64,000 nucleotides of DNA from SYLG01 sp965226945 (GTDB lineage: Bacteria; Planctomycetota; Planctomycetia; Gemmatales; Gemmataceae). The notes beneath the pieces were generated by a model. The model was not told where the DNA came from. It did no database searches and saw only the letters and a list, made by a program, of their open reading frames with translations. The DNA lies in assembly GCA_965226945.1 (NCBI GenBank), contig OZ245717.1, forward strand, positions 7,440,001 through 7,504,000. The letters are read 5' to 3'. Both the position numbers and the translations under genes were made by a program. How positions within the stretch are numbered: the first letter of the stretch is position 1; each line of letters starts with the position of its first letter. Of this stretch, positions 1-9,684 are shown in pieces.

Positions 1-2
1 GC

Positions 3-293
3 GTCGAAAACTTGCGCCGCTTCGGCCGGCCGATCCTTTGCACCGAATACATGGCGCGCCCCATGGCGAGTACTTTCGATCCCATGCTCGGCTTCCTCAA
101 AGAGCAGGGGGTGGGCGCCTACAACTGGGGCTTTGTCGCGGGGAAATCCCAGACGCAATATCCCTGGGACTCTTGGCAGAAAACCTACAAGGAAGAGCCG
201 CCAGTCTGGTTCCACGATATCTTCCGGACCCAGGGCCAGCCCTACCGCCAGCCGGAAGTCGACTACATCAAGAAGATCACCGGCGCCAAGTAA
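3..293 (+). CDS. Glycoside hydrolase, C-terminal part (5' end outside window)
   Basis: The open frame enters the window from the left and ends with TAA at 291-293, so only about 96 C-terminal residues are visible. They contain PILCTEYMAR, which resembles the seventh strand of a TIM-barrel glycosidase with the catalytic glutamate in TEY. Downstream are VGAYNWGFVAGKSQT and PVWFHDIFR, a pattern I associate with planctomycete proteins annotated as cellulase-family hydrolases or 1,4-beta-xylanases. The substrate cannot be told from this fragment. The ATG at 12 has no special support as a start; the frame is open to the window edge. Confidence 0.7.
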   Translation, partial: VENLRRFGRPILCTEYMARPMASTFDPMLGFLKEQGVGAYNWGFVAGKSQTQYPWDSWQKTYKEEPPVWFHDIFRTQGQPYRQPEVDYIKKITGAK

Positions 294-812
294 TTTTTAT
301 CGTTGCATGGGTTGGTTGGGGCGATTTTGGACGCGTCAGGGATGCGTGCAATCTCGCCCTTTTCTTTGGTTTGCCAGGCCCGCTGGGAAGTGATTCTTGG
401 TCGCATTTGCGACGCCGGACCTTTCTGGAATTCAGCTGGTTTGTCAGGGGAGTTCGGCTCCGGCCTGGAAGCTCCCCAAGTTGAATTTTTCGTGATGTTT
501 ACTTTTTGATTGAGGTTTCCGCCCAAGCGCAAATGACCGCATCGCTGTTGCTCATCCCGAGAAATCGCGGTGACGGACGGCAGTTTGGGATGTATGGGGC
601 GAATGAGTAGTTGTTGTTTGTAGTGGTAAGGTCCGCGATGGATCATTTTGCCACGTCAACCTCCCATTTCCCGCCAAAATCCGCCTGCCGCCTTCTTCCC
701 TGGTCGGGAACATTTCGCAAGGGCTTCCCCAAGACAACCGATAATTCCCGATGTAGCAATCAGGCAAGGTGGGGGCTTTTTGCTCCCTTTGCCGCGTGAG
801 CGTGGGGAACGG
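294..812. other. Intergenic region, 519 bp, no gene seen
   Basis: Open frames here overlap each other on both strands and none resembles a protein I know. The region should contain the promoter of the efflux operon that starts at 813. I could not pick out a convincing -35/-10 pair or an operator. Confidence 0.5.
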
Positions 813-2447
813 ATGTCCTATTGGGATCGATTCCTGGGAAAGGTCCACGGGAACCGGAAGGGAATGACCTTTCGGTCGCCTGCCTTCTTGGGCTTGGGGA
901 TGTCGGTGCTCCTGCAAGCCGGTTGCGCGGGAGGTTTGCAGCCGCTGGACTATCCTTTCCCTCCCGTGGCCCGGCAGTCCGACGGGAGAATCGATCTTCT
1001 CGGTGCCGAGGCTCGCACCGGCACCCAGGACATCGGTGGCGCAAAACAGGTTGTCATTCGCCAGACGCAATTAAGCGGTTCCGCACCAGCGGACACCGAG
1101 GCGACTCAGGATCAAACCAGAGACACCTTGCCAAGCCCCAGGCCAGGGGAGCAGCCGCCACGAGAAGCGAGCCCCGCGCTCAGGGCTGGTGAGCCACTCG
1201 GCCCTCACCGCGAAACGCGCGTCGATCATCGCCTTTCCCTCGATGAAGTCATCAATGCCGTGTTGATCAACGATCCACGCCTGATGGCCGGATTTCAGGC
1301 GGTCAACCAGGCGAATGCGAACGCGCTCACCGCCTCGCTCGTGCCGAACCCCACCGTGCTGGCCGATGTGCTCATGCTGCCTCTCACCCGGCCCTTCATC
1401 CCGACCAAGACCGGCGGCCCGCCGCAACAAGACGTCATGGTTTCCTACCCCATTGACTGGTATGTCTTTGGCAAGCGCGCCGCGGAAATGGCGTCCGCGG
1501 GCGGCAGCGTCAAAATCTCCGAGGCCGAATTCGCCAACTTGGTGCGCCAGCGAGTGACCGAAGCGGCGCTGGCCTACTACGACGTGGTCGAGACCCGGGC
1601 CCTTCTGGAACTGGCCAAACAGAATATTGAAGTGCTTGCCCGCGTCGAAGAGGTCATCGCGCGCGCGGTGCAGCTCGGTGGCCGGCCGAAGGTCGACTTG
1701 AGCCGGATCAAGCTCGACATGTTGCAAAACCGCCAGACGATGCGCGACGCCGAAACGGCTCTGGTTAGCGCCAAGGCCCGGCTGCGGGCCCTGATCGGCC
1801 GGCAGGACCGCGACCCCGATTTCGATGTCTCAGGAACCCTGTCGCTGCAATTGGCGCCCGATACGCCTCAGCCGGAAAGTGCGTTCGATCTGGCCGTCGA
1901 AAACCGGCCCGATGTGCTCGCCATGCGCCTGCGCACCGTTCTGGCGGAATCGAACGTCACGGTCGAGGAGCGCAAAAAGTACCCAGATTTGGTCCCCATG
2001 CTTGGTTGGACGCGCCAGTATCAAGTCGCGGCGATGGGCATGCCTGACGCCAGTTCCTGGAATGCCTCGGTCACCACAAGTTTGCCCCTGTTTAACCGCA
2101 ATCAAGGCAATCGAGCGCGGGCCGCCTCGCAGTCGCTGCAAGCGAAGATCGACTATGAAGCCTCGCTGGTGGCGTTGCGCGCCGAAATCGAAACCTCGGC
2201 GCAGGAATTGAAAGCGGCAAAGAACAACGCCGAAGCGGCCGCCACCGAACAAATTCAGCTTGCCAACGATGTCCTCGTGAGCATCACGACCGCCTATGAG
2301 GCCGGCGGACGGCCCCTGGTCGACATGCTCGATGCTCAGCGCAATTTCCGCGAGACCAATCGCTCGTTCATTTCGACGCGCGCCGCCTACTGGCGCGCTC
2401 TTTATCGCTACTGGTCCGCCATCGGCAAACGGATCCATGAAACCTAG
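813..2447 (+). CDS. Outer membrane efflux lipoprotein (TolC/CzcC-type channel)
   Basis: This is the outer membrane channel of a tripartite efflux pump. The ATG at 813 follows GTGGGGA, and a second ATG at 864 is possible. The start of the protein has a hydrophobic stretch ending in LLQAGC, a lipobox, so the mature protein is probably lipid-anchored at Cys. The body shows two similar outer-membrane-efflux halves: LSLDEVINAVLINDPRL near residue 145 and a second repeat ending in TAYEAGGRPLVDMLDAQRNFRETN. Both are long amphipathic helices typical of TolC-like trimers. It is followed after 9 bp by the adaptor gene, so the three genes 813-6937 form one operon. The open frame extends upstream to 648, but that part has no signal-like features. 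Confidence 0.88.
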   Translation: MSYWDRFLGKVHGNRKGMTFRSPAFLGLGMSVLLQAGCAGGLQPLDYPFPPVARQSDGRIDLLGAEARTGTQDIGGAKQVVIRQTQLSGSAPADTEATQDQTRDTLPSPRPGEQPPREASPALRAGEPLGPHRETRVDHRLSLDEVINAVLINDPRLMAGFQAVNQANANALTASLVPNPTVLADVLMLPLTRPFIPTKTGGPPQQDVMVSYPIDWYVFGKRAAEMASAGGSVKISEAEFANLVRQRVTEAALAYYDVVETRALLELAKQNIEVLARVEEVIARAVQLGGRPKVDLSRIKLDMLQNRQTMRDAETALVSAKARLRALIGRQDRDPDFDVSGTLSLQLAPDTPQPESAFDLAVENRPDVLAMRLRTVLAESNVTVEERKKYPDLVPMLGWTRQYQVAAMGMPDASSWNASVTTSLPLFNRNQGNRARAASQSLQAKIDYEASLVALRAEIETSAQELKAAKNNAEAAATEQIQLANDVLVSITTAYEAGGRPLVDMLDAQRNFRETNRSFISTRAAYWRALYRYWSAIGKRIHET

Positions 2448-2456
2448 GAGCTCGTC

Positions 2457-3734
2457 ATGGGTTCGGCCGTGAATCATCCCGCGGTTGCGGGGCGCGCCTG
2501 CGAAAAGGCGGGTCAAGAAAACTCGCCATCGTTCTTGTCGAAATTATTTTCCGCCTTTCAGTTTTTCCTTGCGCTTGGCGTGACCCTGGCGTTTCTTGCC
2601 TATCTCTACTGGAGCGGGTTGCCTAAACAGGAGAAAGTTGCCGCCGAGCGTCCCAAGGACAAACCGCTGGTTGAGACCATTGCCGGGGGAAAGATCCGCG
2701 TGGAACCGGGAACGCCCCTGGCCCAGAGGCTACAGGTGGTCGAAGTCAAGCGCGTCAAAATCACCCAGCCCCTCATCAGCGTGACCGGCACCGTCGCGGC
2801 CAGTTACCGCGATCAAGCCGGTAAGAATCAGCTTCAGTTCAACTCGGCCGATGTCCTCTCCATTTACAGCGATTGGACCCGGGCCAAAGGGGATGTGGAA
2901 TTCGCCACGACCCAGTTGACCGCCGTGACCGATCTGGGGAAAGCGCGCAAGGGCGCCCAACAAAAGGCGCTTGATCGCCTGGAAAAACTCGTGCAAGCCG
3001 GCACGGACAGCGAAAAAGATCTGGCCACGGCCAGGGCCGACCTCCTTCTTGGGGAAATCCAGGCGCGCAAGGAACTGCACGAAGCTTCCTCCGCGCTGCT
3101 CGTCGCGAAGCGCAACGAGATTGCCTTGGCGCGCCAGCTTCAGCAGGCCGGCCTGGAACCGGACCTGCTTGCAAAGATGGACGCCGGCATCGATGTCGTC
3201 ATGGCCGATGTGCCGGAAATCTGGTACGCCCAGGTGAAAATCGGCCAGGGCTGCGAGGCGCGTTTTTTTGGGCTGCAAGGTAAGACCTTCAAGGGGCGTG
3301 TTCTGCACCTGCCCCCGGTCGTCACGAAAGACCGCCGCTCGCTACGCGTGCTCTTCACCATCGACGATCCCGACGATCTGCTCCGCCCGGGCATGTTTGC
3401 CGAGATCGACATCGATACCGATCCGCGCGATGTGCTCATGATGCCTTCCGAGGGGATCATCCATATTGGCCGGGCCGATTTCGTGCTCGTCGGCACCCAG
3501 GACCCGGCGGTCTGGCAGCCGCGTGAAGTATTGCTTGGCATTGCCAAGGCGGACCGCACCGAGGTCTTGAGCGGGATCCGCGATGCGGACCGCGTCCTGG
3601 GGGCTGGGGCCATCCTGCTCAAGCCGTTGATGGTCGAACTCCAACCGGCGCCCAATTCACCCAAAGCGGTCGTGCCGGACTTGAAGTCGGCGCCCGTGAC
3701 TTCCGCGAAGCCATCGGCTGGGAAAGGGCCATGA
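2457..3734 (+). CDS. RND efflux periplasmic adaptor subunit (CusB/CzcB-like)
   Basis: This is the membrane-fusion protein linking the inner membrane pump to the outer membrane channel. ATG 2457 is preceded by AGGAG. A single membrane anchor lies near residues 28-50 (FQFFLALGVTLAFLAYLYW), with no lipobox. A helical hairpin follows at roughly residues 120-220, then barrel segments with DVPEIWYAQVKIGQGCEARF and IDDPDDLLRPGMFAEIDI, which are typical of the beta-barrel domain of heavy-metal adaptors. The stop overlaps the pump start as ATGA at 3731-3734, so translation is probably coupled. Length (425 aa) fits the family. The metal is not evident, because I see no clear His/Met-rich N-terminal metal site. 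Confidence 0.9.
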   Translation: MGSAVNHPAVAGRACEKAGQENSPSFLSKLFSAFQFFLALGVTLAFLAYLYWSGLPKQEKVAAERPKDKPLVETIAGGKIRVEPGTPLAQRLQVVEVKRVKITQPLISVTGTVAASYRDQAGKNQLQFNSADVLSIYSDWTRAKGDVEFATTQLTAVTDLGKARKGAQQKALDRLEKLVQAGTDSEKDLATARADLLLGEIQARKELHEASSALLVAKRNEIALARQLQQAGLEPDLLAKMDAGIDVVMADVPEIWYAQVKIGQGCEARFFGLQGKTFKGRVLHLPPVVTKDRRSLRVLFTIDDPDDLLRPGMFAEIDIDTDPRDVLMMPSEGIIHIGRADFVLVGTQDPAVWQPREVLLGIAKADRTEVLSGIRDADRVLGAGAILLKPLMVELQPAPNSPKAVVPDLKSAPVTSAKPSAGKGP

Positions 3735-6700
3735 TCAGTTACCTGATCGGCATGGCCATGCAATTTCGGTTGGCCATCCTCGTGCTCGCCGGTTCGGTGG
3801 TCGGGTGCGGCATCTGGGCTTTTCTTTCGATGCAGGTCGACGCCTATCCCGACATCTCGTCGAACATGGTGCAAGTCATCACCAAGTACCCGGGCAAAGC
3901 CTCCGAGGATGTCGAGCGCCAGGTGACGATTCCGATCGAGTACGCGGTGCTCGGCGCACCAAAGGTTGAAGTGGTTCGCTCGCGCACCATCTTTGGCCTT
4001 TCCGTGGTGCAGCTTATTTTCGAAGAGGGGACCGATCTTTATTTTGCCCGCCAGCGCGTCGCGGAAAAGTTGAACGGCCTGGAACTTCCCGAGGGGGCCA
4101 AACCCGAACTGGGACCCCTCGCCACCGCTTATGGAGAGATTTACCGCTACCAGTTGAAAAACAACGGCACCCACACGCTGATGGAAGTGCGGGAGATGAA
4201 CGACTGGACCGTCATTCCCCGCATGCTCAAGGTGCCTGGCGTGGCCGAGTGCGCCAACTTCGGCGGCTACATTCGGCAGTTGACCGTGACCTTCTATCCG
4301 GCGCAGTTGGACCGCTTTGGCATCACCTTCGCCGATATTGCCGATGCGATTCAAAAGAACAATACCTCCGCGGGCGGCAGCGTCGTCAACCGCGGCAGCA
4401 TGTCGCTCGTGGTGCGTAGCGGAGGCCTGATCGAAAACGCCGAACAGCTTGGCAACATCTTCGTCAAGTCGGTTGCCGGGGTGCCGATCTTCATCAAGGA
4501 TGTCGCCGCGATCGGTTCGGAAAACAGCGTGCCCGCCGGAATTTTTAGCAAGGACCTCGAAGGAGAAAGCGTCGGCGGCGTCGTGTTGATGCGCCGCGGC
4601 GAAAACCCGACTCGCGTGCTGGGCCTGGTAGAAAAAGCGGTTGCGGACCTCAACGAGTCGGGCGACTTGCCCGTGGGGATTCGAGTCGAGCCCTATTACA
4701 ATCGCCAGCATCTGGTCGATTCGACGCTCCACACCGTGGCCCACAGCGTGACGCTGGGCATCACTATGGTCGTGCTTGTCCTTCTTCTTTTTCTTGGCAG
4801 GCCTTCCACGGCGATTCTGGTCGCGGTGACGATTCCCTTTGCGCTCCTGAGCGCCTTACTCTTGATGTTCCTCACCGGCATTCCGATCGGTCTGCTTTCG
4901 ATTGGCGCGATCGACTTCGGCATCATTGTCGATGCCGCCGTGATCGTGGCGGAGAACATTGCCCGCCGTTTGGGCGAAGCGACCCACCATCACCGGCAGG
5001 CTTTGGCCGAGGGCAAAGGTCCCGAAAAGTTGAATGTGACCAGGGTGGTGCTGGCGGCGACGCGGGAAATGGAGCGCCCGGTCTTTTTCTCGGTGCTCAT
5101 GGTCATGATCGCCTACTTGCCCCTTCTTTCGCTGACGAGCATCGAGGGACTTCTTTTTCGGCCGATGGCTCTGACGATGGTCTATGCGCTGACCGGTTCC
5201 ATGGCGTTTGGCCTGTTTGTGCTGCCGGTGGCCGCGACCTATCTCTTTCGAAACGGATACGAAGAGTGGGAGAATCCGTTATTGACCCTGTTTCGGCCCA
5301 TTTACAGTTTCGCCTTGCAGACGCTCATGACCTTTCGCTGGATGTTGCTTGGGGCGATCCTCTGCGGCCTGGGATTCGTCGCGTTTCGGGTGGTGCCTCA
5401 CCTGGGTTTCGAGTTCTTACCCTACATGGACGAAGGTGTCGTCTGGGTGCGGGCGAATTTTCCCGAGGGAACCTCGCTTGAGCAGACGAGTATTTTTGGC
5501 AAGCGCCTTCGCGAGCTGGCCCTGAGCCTCGAAGATGTCGATTTTGCGATTGTGCAGGCGGGGCGCAACGACGAGGGGACCGATCCCTTCCCCCCCAGCC
5601 GGATCGAAATGATGATCGGTCCCAAGCCGCGTGATGCCTGGAGACAGTTCAAGATCAAGCGCGAACTGGTCGCGGCGATCGGCGCGAAATTTCGCACCGA
5701 GTTTCCCACGACGCGGTTCAATTTCACCCAGCCGATCATCGACAGCGTGACTGAGGATACGAATGGCACTTCGGCCAACCTGGCGGTGGAATTCACCGGA
5801 CCCGAGTCCGCGGTCCTGCTTCGCCTGGCCAGAAAGACGGTCGATCTATTGCGTAGCGTGAACGGATCGCAGGATGTGAGCATCGAACAGGAAGGGCCTC
5901 AGCCGCAACTGGTGATCAAACCCAATCGTCAGCTTTGCGCCCGCTACAACGTCAAAATCGACGATGTCTCGCAGATGGTGAGCATGGCGATCGGCGGCGA
6001 ACCGGTCGGCACCCTCTACGAAAACGAGCGCCGCTTCGACATTGTCTGCCGCTTCAACAAACAACTGACCGATTCGGAGGAGGCGTTCCGCCGCTTCCCG
6101 GTCTTTTCCGGCGATTCCCAGCCGATTCCCCTGGGCCAGGTGGCGGCCATTGAAGTGCTCGATGGCCAGACTTTGATCGCCCGCGAAGGGGGGAAAAGAC
6201 GCATCACGGTGCGCTGCGATATCGTTGGTCGCGATCAGGCAGGCTTTGTCCAGGAGGCGCAGAAGCGCTTTGCCGACACGATTCAAAAGGAAGTTCCCAC
6301 TGGCTACGACGTCGGCTGGCTCGGGATGTTTCAGAACCTGACGCGAGCCAAATCGCATTTCGCGGTGCTCATCCCGATCACGATTTTGATTTTGTTTCTC
6401 TTCCTGGTCATCACGTTTCAGTCGATCATGGCTGCCTTCTTGGTCATGCTCGGCGTGCCCTTTGCCTGCCTTGGGGGAATCCTCGCCATCCATTTCCTGG
6501 GGATGAATGTCAATGTCTCGACCGGTGTCGGTTTCTGCGCCCTCTTTGGTATTGCGATCATGGATGGGGTCTTGCTCGTCAAGGCGATCAACACGCTGCG
6601 CGAGGGGGGTATGGCTCTTCGCGAAGCGATCATGCAAGGCGCGCAAAATCGGCTGCGGCCGATCCTGATGACGGCGATTGGTGCCATCCTTGGCATCTTG

Positions 6701-6937
6701 CCCGCGTCGATGGCCACCGGCCTGGGGTCGGACGTTCAAAGGCCGCTGGCGACTGTGATCGTCTGGGGCTTATTCAGCTCGACGATCTTGAACTTGCTCG
6801 TGGTGCCGGTGCTTTATCTGATCATCCAGCCGCCGGTGATTGCAAAGGAAGAACCGGCTTCAAATCATCCCGATGGGGAAGCTCCGCAGGTGCAAGCAAG
6901 CATGACCGCATCGACTGGCGTCACAGCGGTTACCTGA
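3731..6937 (+). CDS. Heavy-metal RND efflux pump (CusA/CzcA family)
   Basis: This 1068-residue inner membrane proton antiporter exports metal cations through the adaptor and channel encoded just upstream. The N-terminal DAYPDISSNMVQV matches the conserved start of CusA/CzcA proteins. The TM4 signature IGAIDFGIIVDAAVIVAEN has acidic residues at D395, D401 and E408, the spacing used for proton relay in CzcA. Two large periplasmic loops and two sets of TM segments are visible, the second set ending in ATVIVWGLFSSTILNLLVVPVLY. The acidic TM4 pattern separates it from AcrB-type drug pumps. Divalent or monovalent specificity cannot be decided. No metal regulator lies in the sequenced flank. Confidence 0.93.
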   Translation: MISYLIGMAMQFRLAILVLAGSVVGCGIWAFLSMQVDAYPDISSNMVQVITKYPGKASEDVERQVTIPIEYAVLGAPKVEVVRSRTIFGLSVVQLIFEEGTDLYFARQRVAEKLNGLELPEGAKPELGPLATAYGEIYRYQLKNNGTHTLMEVREMNDWTVIPRMLKVPGVAECANFGGYIRQLTVTFYPAQLDRFGITFADIADAIQKNNTSAGGSVVNRGSMSLVVRSGGLIENAEQLGNIFVKSVAGVPIFIKDVAAIGSENSVPAGIFSKDLEGESVGGVVLMRRGENPTRVLGLVEKAVADLNESGDLPVGIRVEPYYNRQHLVDSTLHTVAHSVTLGITMVVLVLLLFLGRPSTAILVAVTIPFALLSALLLMFLTGIPIGLLSIGAIDFGIIVDAAVIVAENIARRLGEATHHHRQALAEGKGPEKLNVTRVVLAATREMERPVFFSVLMVMIAYLPLLSLTSIEGLLFRPMALTMVYALTGSMAFGLFVLPVAATYLFRNGYEEWENPLLTLFRPIYSFALQTLMTFRWMLLGAILCGLGFVAFRVVPHLGFEFLPYMDEGVVWVRANFPEGTSLEQTSIFGKRLRELALSLEDVDFAIVQAGRNDEGTDPFPPSRIEMMIGPKPRDAWRQFKIKRELVAAIGAKFRTEFPTTRFNFTQPIIDSVTEDTNGTSANLAVEFTGPESAVLLRLARKTVDLLRSVNGSQDVSIEQEGPQPQLVIKPNRQLCARYNVKIDDVSQMVSMAIGGEPVGTLYENERRFDIVCRFNKQLTDSEEAFRRFPVFSGDSQPIPLGQVAAIEVLDGQTLIAREGGKRRITVRCDIVGRDQAGFVQEAQKRFADTIQKEVPTGYDVGWLGMFQNLTRAKSHFAVLIPITILILFLFLVITFQSIMAAFLVMLGVPFACLGGILAIHFLGMNVNVSTGVGFCALFGIAIMDGVLLVKAINTLREGGMALREAIMQGAQNRLRPILMTAIGAILGILPASMATGLGSDVQRPLATVIVWGLFSSTILNLLVVPVLYLIIQPPVIAKEEPASNHPDGEAPQVQASMTASTGVTAVT

Positions 6938-6968
6938 TCGGAGCGTCTGACGCCAATCCGCAAGAATC

Positions 6969-8345
6969 TCAATATCCAAAAATGAAATGGCCAACGAAAT
7001 AAAAGGTGGCCGACATCGTCATCACGGCGGGGAAGGTCAGAAACCAGGCCAGGATGATTTTCTTGATCGTGCTGCCTTGCACACCCGATTTGTTGGCGAC
7101 CATCGTTCCCGCGACACCGCTTGAGAGGACCTGAGTCGTACTCACGGGCATGTGAATCATGTCGGCGAGGGCGATCGTGGCGGCGGCAGTGATTTCCGCG
7201 GCGGCCCCTTGGGCATAAGTGAGGTGGGCCTTGCCGATTTTTTCTGCCACCGTGACGACGATGCGCTTGTAGCCAACGGTGGTGCCGACACCCAGGGCCA
7301 GAGCCACGCCCACGACGACCCAGAGGGGGACAAATTCGATCGCCCGATTAAAAATGACCAGTTCCTCATGGACCTTGGCATGGGTTTCGGCGCTGACCGA
7401 CTGGGTCAGATGGCGCTTGAGTTCGAGAATCGTTTTGCGGGTCTGCCAGCGATTGCCCCGGTCGATTTGACGAAAACTGAACACGCCCTGGGTCGCCTTG
7501 AGCGTTGCGGCGATGCGCTGCCCGGCTTCGGTCGTCAGTTCCTGCGATTCTTCCAGCGTTTTCTTGATGCGCAGGGTCGCTTCGTGCACCTGTTGGGCCA
7601 GGTCTCGCGATTCGGTGTTGACCGAATAGATGCCCGGCAGAAATCCGATGAGCACGAGCAGGATCAGCCCCATCCCTTTTTGACCGTCGTTGGATCCGTG
7701 GGCGAAACTGACGCCGCCGCAGGTAAAAATGAGCACGCCTCGAATCCAAGAGGGAGGATGTTCTCCATCATGCGGCGGGGAGTAGAGCCGAGGATCGCGG
7801 ATGATCGACTTCATGAGAAGCAAGAGGCCGCCGGCCACGGCAAAGCCGATCACCAGCGAAAGGGTAAGTGACTCGGCCACCTGGAGGACTTGCTCCCAGT
7901 TGAGGCCACCCATTCCTCGGCCCGCGATGATGCCGTTGGCCAGGCCTGCCCCCATGATCGAGCCAATGAGCGCATGAGAACTGCTGACAGGAAGCCCCAA
8001 AAGCCAGGTGCCAAGGTTCCAGATGATTCCCGCGGAAAGCAGAGAGAGCACCATCATCATTGCCGAACGAGGCGAGGCTTCGATGAGGATGTCGACGGGC
8101 AAAAGATTGACGATGGTGAAAGCGACCGCGGTGCCCCCCATGAGCACGCCGAGGAAATTGAGGAATCCAGAAAAAATGACGGCGGGCGTGGCCGGCAGCG
8201 ACCGGGTGTAGATGACGGTGGCCACGGCGTTGGCGGTGTCGTGAAAACCGTTGACGAATTCAAATCCAAAGGCGACCACCAGCGCGGCGACGAAAAGAAG
8301 AAATTGTTCCAGCGGCAGATCGGAATAGAAACCCAAAAGTTCCAT
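6969..8345 (-). CDS. pit: Low-affinity inorganic phosphate transporter (Pit family)
   Basis: This is a polytopic membrane protein of 458 residues, close in size to PitA. It carries the family repeat GFEFVNGFHDTANAVATVIYTRSL near the N-terminus, then PVSSSHALIGSIMGAGLANG in the first half and the matching PVSTTQVLSSGVAGTMVANKSGV near the C-terminus. These are the two inverted PD001131-type signatures of phosphate:cation symporters. A soluble, partly coiled segment of about 100 residues lies near the middle (residues 245-340), as in many PitA proteins. The gene converges on the efflux operon with only 31 bp between stops. Its start lacks a strong ribosome site. I saw no clear Pho box upstream. 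Confidence 0.92.
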   Translation of the reverse strand: MELLGFYSDLPLEQFLLFVAALVVAFGFEFVNGFHDTANAVATVIYTRSLPATPAVIFSGFLNFLGVLMGGTAVAFTIVNLLPVDILIEASPRSAMMMVLSLLSAGIIWNLGTWLLGLPVSSSHALIGSIMGAGLANGIIAGRGMGGLNWEQVLQVAESLTLSLVIGFAVAGGLLLLMKSIIRDPRLYSPPHDGEHPPSWIRGVLIFTCGGVSFAHGSNDGQKGMGLILLVLIGFLPGIYSVNTESRDLAQQVHEATLRIKKTLEESQELTTEAGQRIAATLKATQGVFSFRQIDRGNRWQTRKTILELKRHLTQSVSAETHAKVHEELVIFNRAIEFVPLWVVVGVALALGVGTTVGYKRIVVTVAEKIGKAHLTYAQGAAAEITAAATIALADMIHMPVSTTQVLSSGVAGTMVANKSGVQGSTIKKIILAWFLTFPAVMTMSATFYFVGHFIFGY

Positions 8346-8853
8346 AAATCTTTTCTACCTGATTTGCGCTTGCGATTGGCTCAATCGACATTCGGGAGGT
8401 CGTTTTTGACAGGGGTAGGACCCGCCTATCCTTTTCACTTAAAACCCACCGCAACCGCCTGAAAGTGCATCGGCCGGGATTTCACCATAACTTCCCAGGG
8501 ATCATGGGGAATGGCCCATTTCCCCTTCTGAGCACCCAATATTCTTTTTTCCTCTCCAGGGTCTTTTTTATGTGGAAATGAACGATTGCGGGCGATTTTG
8601 AGGGGCACTGCAGTGTAATAAGAGGGAGGAAAATTGGCGTAAGTCGTTGATTTGATAAGTTTAATGTTCATCGGTCGCGAATCGGCCTCAGGCCGCGGCA
8701 AGTGGATTGTAGCAGTCGGCTTCTTCTCAAAGGAATCGCTGAAACAGCCTATCGCAGTGCCGAGGCCGCTTCCAGGAGCCGAAGCGTGCGCACGACCTAA
8801 GACAGATCAAATCGAGTGCTGCCGGCATTGGATCGCTGGTGGTGACCGTTTTC
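8346..8853. other. Divergent promoter region, about 500 bp
   Basis: This gap separates the minus-strand phosphate transporter from the plus-strand isomerase-like gene and must hold both promoters. A perfect 10-bp palindrome CACTGCAGTG lies at 8606-8615, a possible binding site, but it is unsupported by a second copy. No convincing gene is visible. Confidence 0.4.
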
Positions 8854-9660
8854 ATGGAACCGATGATGGGAAGCCAGACGAATCCTGTTGAAGCCTCTCC
8901 CATTGCTTTGCAACTCTGGACGATTCGGGAAGGCTTTGCCGCCGATCCGGATCGGGCGCTTGCGCGCGTCAAGGACGCAGGTTTTCGCGCCGTCGAACTG
9001 GCGCCGTTGCCGTCGGATCTGACCCCGGCCCGGCTGGGCCAACTGTTGAACCGTCATGAGCTAGGCGTGGTTTCGATCCATGGTGATCTGCCGACGGCCG
9101 AAAACATCGACTATCTGGCCGAACTCGCCCGAGAATGCTCGTGCAACAAAATCATCTGGCATGGCTGGCCACGCGATCCTCGTTTTGACTCGTTGGCTGG
9201 CCTGCGACAGTTGATCGACGATTGCAATAAGGCGGCAAGGCTCGCCAGTGATCACCGTCTTGTCTTCGGCATGCATAACCACTGGTGGGAGTTTGAACGG
9301 CTGGAAGGGGAGTTACCGATCCAGATTTTCCATGAGCGCCTGGATCCCGCAATTTTCTGGCAACTGGATATTTACTGGGCGCAAACCGCAGGCGCCGATT
9401 TGGGTGAGGTCATTCGACTACTAAGTCCGCACCTGCGCTCTGTCCACTGGAAAGATGGACCGTGTGTCCAAGGGCAACCCATGACCGTGTTGGGGCAGGG
9501 GGCGGTCGATTTGCCCAAAACGATGGTGGCGCTACCTTCTGGTGTGGATTGGGTCATTGAACTGGATGAATGCGCAACCGATCGGCTTGAAGCCGCAAGG
9601 CAGAGCCGGATCTATCTTGAGTCGCTGGTTCAAAAACTCACAGCCGGAATTTTGAAATAA
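8854..9660 (+). CDS. Sugar phosphate isomerase/epimerase-like TIM barrel protein
   Basis: The protein belongs to the xylose isomerase-like/AP endonuclease 2 TIM-barrel superfamily. It starts with IALQLWTIREGFAADPDRALARVKDAGFRAVELA, the characteristic first strand and helix, then GVVSIHGDL, FGMHNHWWEFERL and LDIYWAQTAGADLGEVIRLL. The C-terminal part has SVHWKDG and WVIELDECA, which supply His, Asp and Glu residues expected to bind a divalent metal. Length is about 268 aa, normal for the family. GTG at 8839 and ATGs at 8854, 8863 and 8866 are all possible starts and none has a strong ribosome site. The substrate is unknown; inositol- or keto-sugar metabolism is only the family norm. Confidence 0.8.
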   Translation: MEPMMGSQTNPVEASPIALQLWTIREGFAADPDRALARVKDAGFRAVELAPLPSDLTPARLGQLLNRHELGVVSIHGDLPTAENIDYLAELARECSCNKIIWHGWPRDPRFDSLAGLRQLIDDCNKAARLASDHRLVFGMHNHWWEFERLEGELPIQIFHERLDPAIFWQLDIYWAQTAGADLGEVIRLLSPHLRSVHWKDGPCVQGQPMTVLGQGAVDLPKTMVALPSGVDWVIELDECATDRLEAARQSRIYLESLVQKLTAGILK

Positions 9661-9684
9661 CGAGCCGAGAGGTGTGGCCGCGGG

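Noticed and set aside
3140..4744. A 534-codon minus-strand open frame over the efflux operon
   Set aside because: It spans two convincing plus-strand genes (adaptor and pump) and has no motif of its own.
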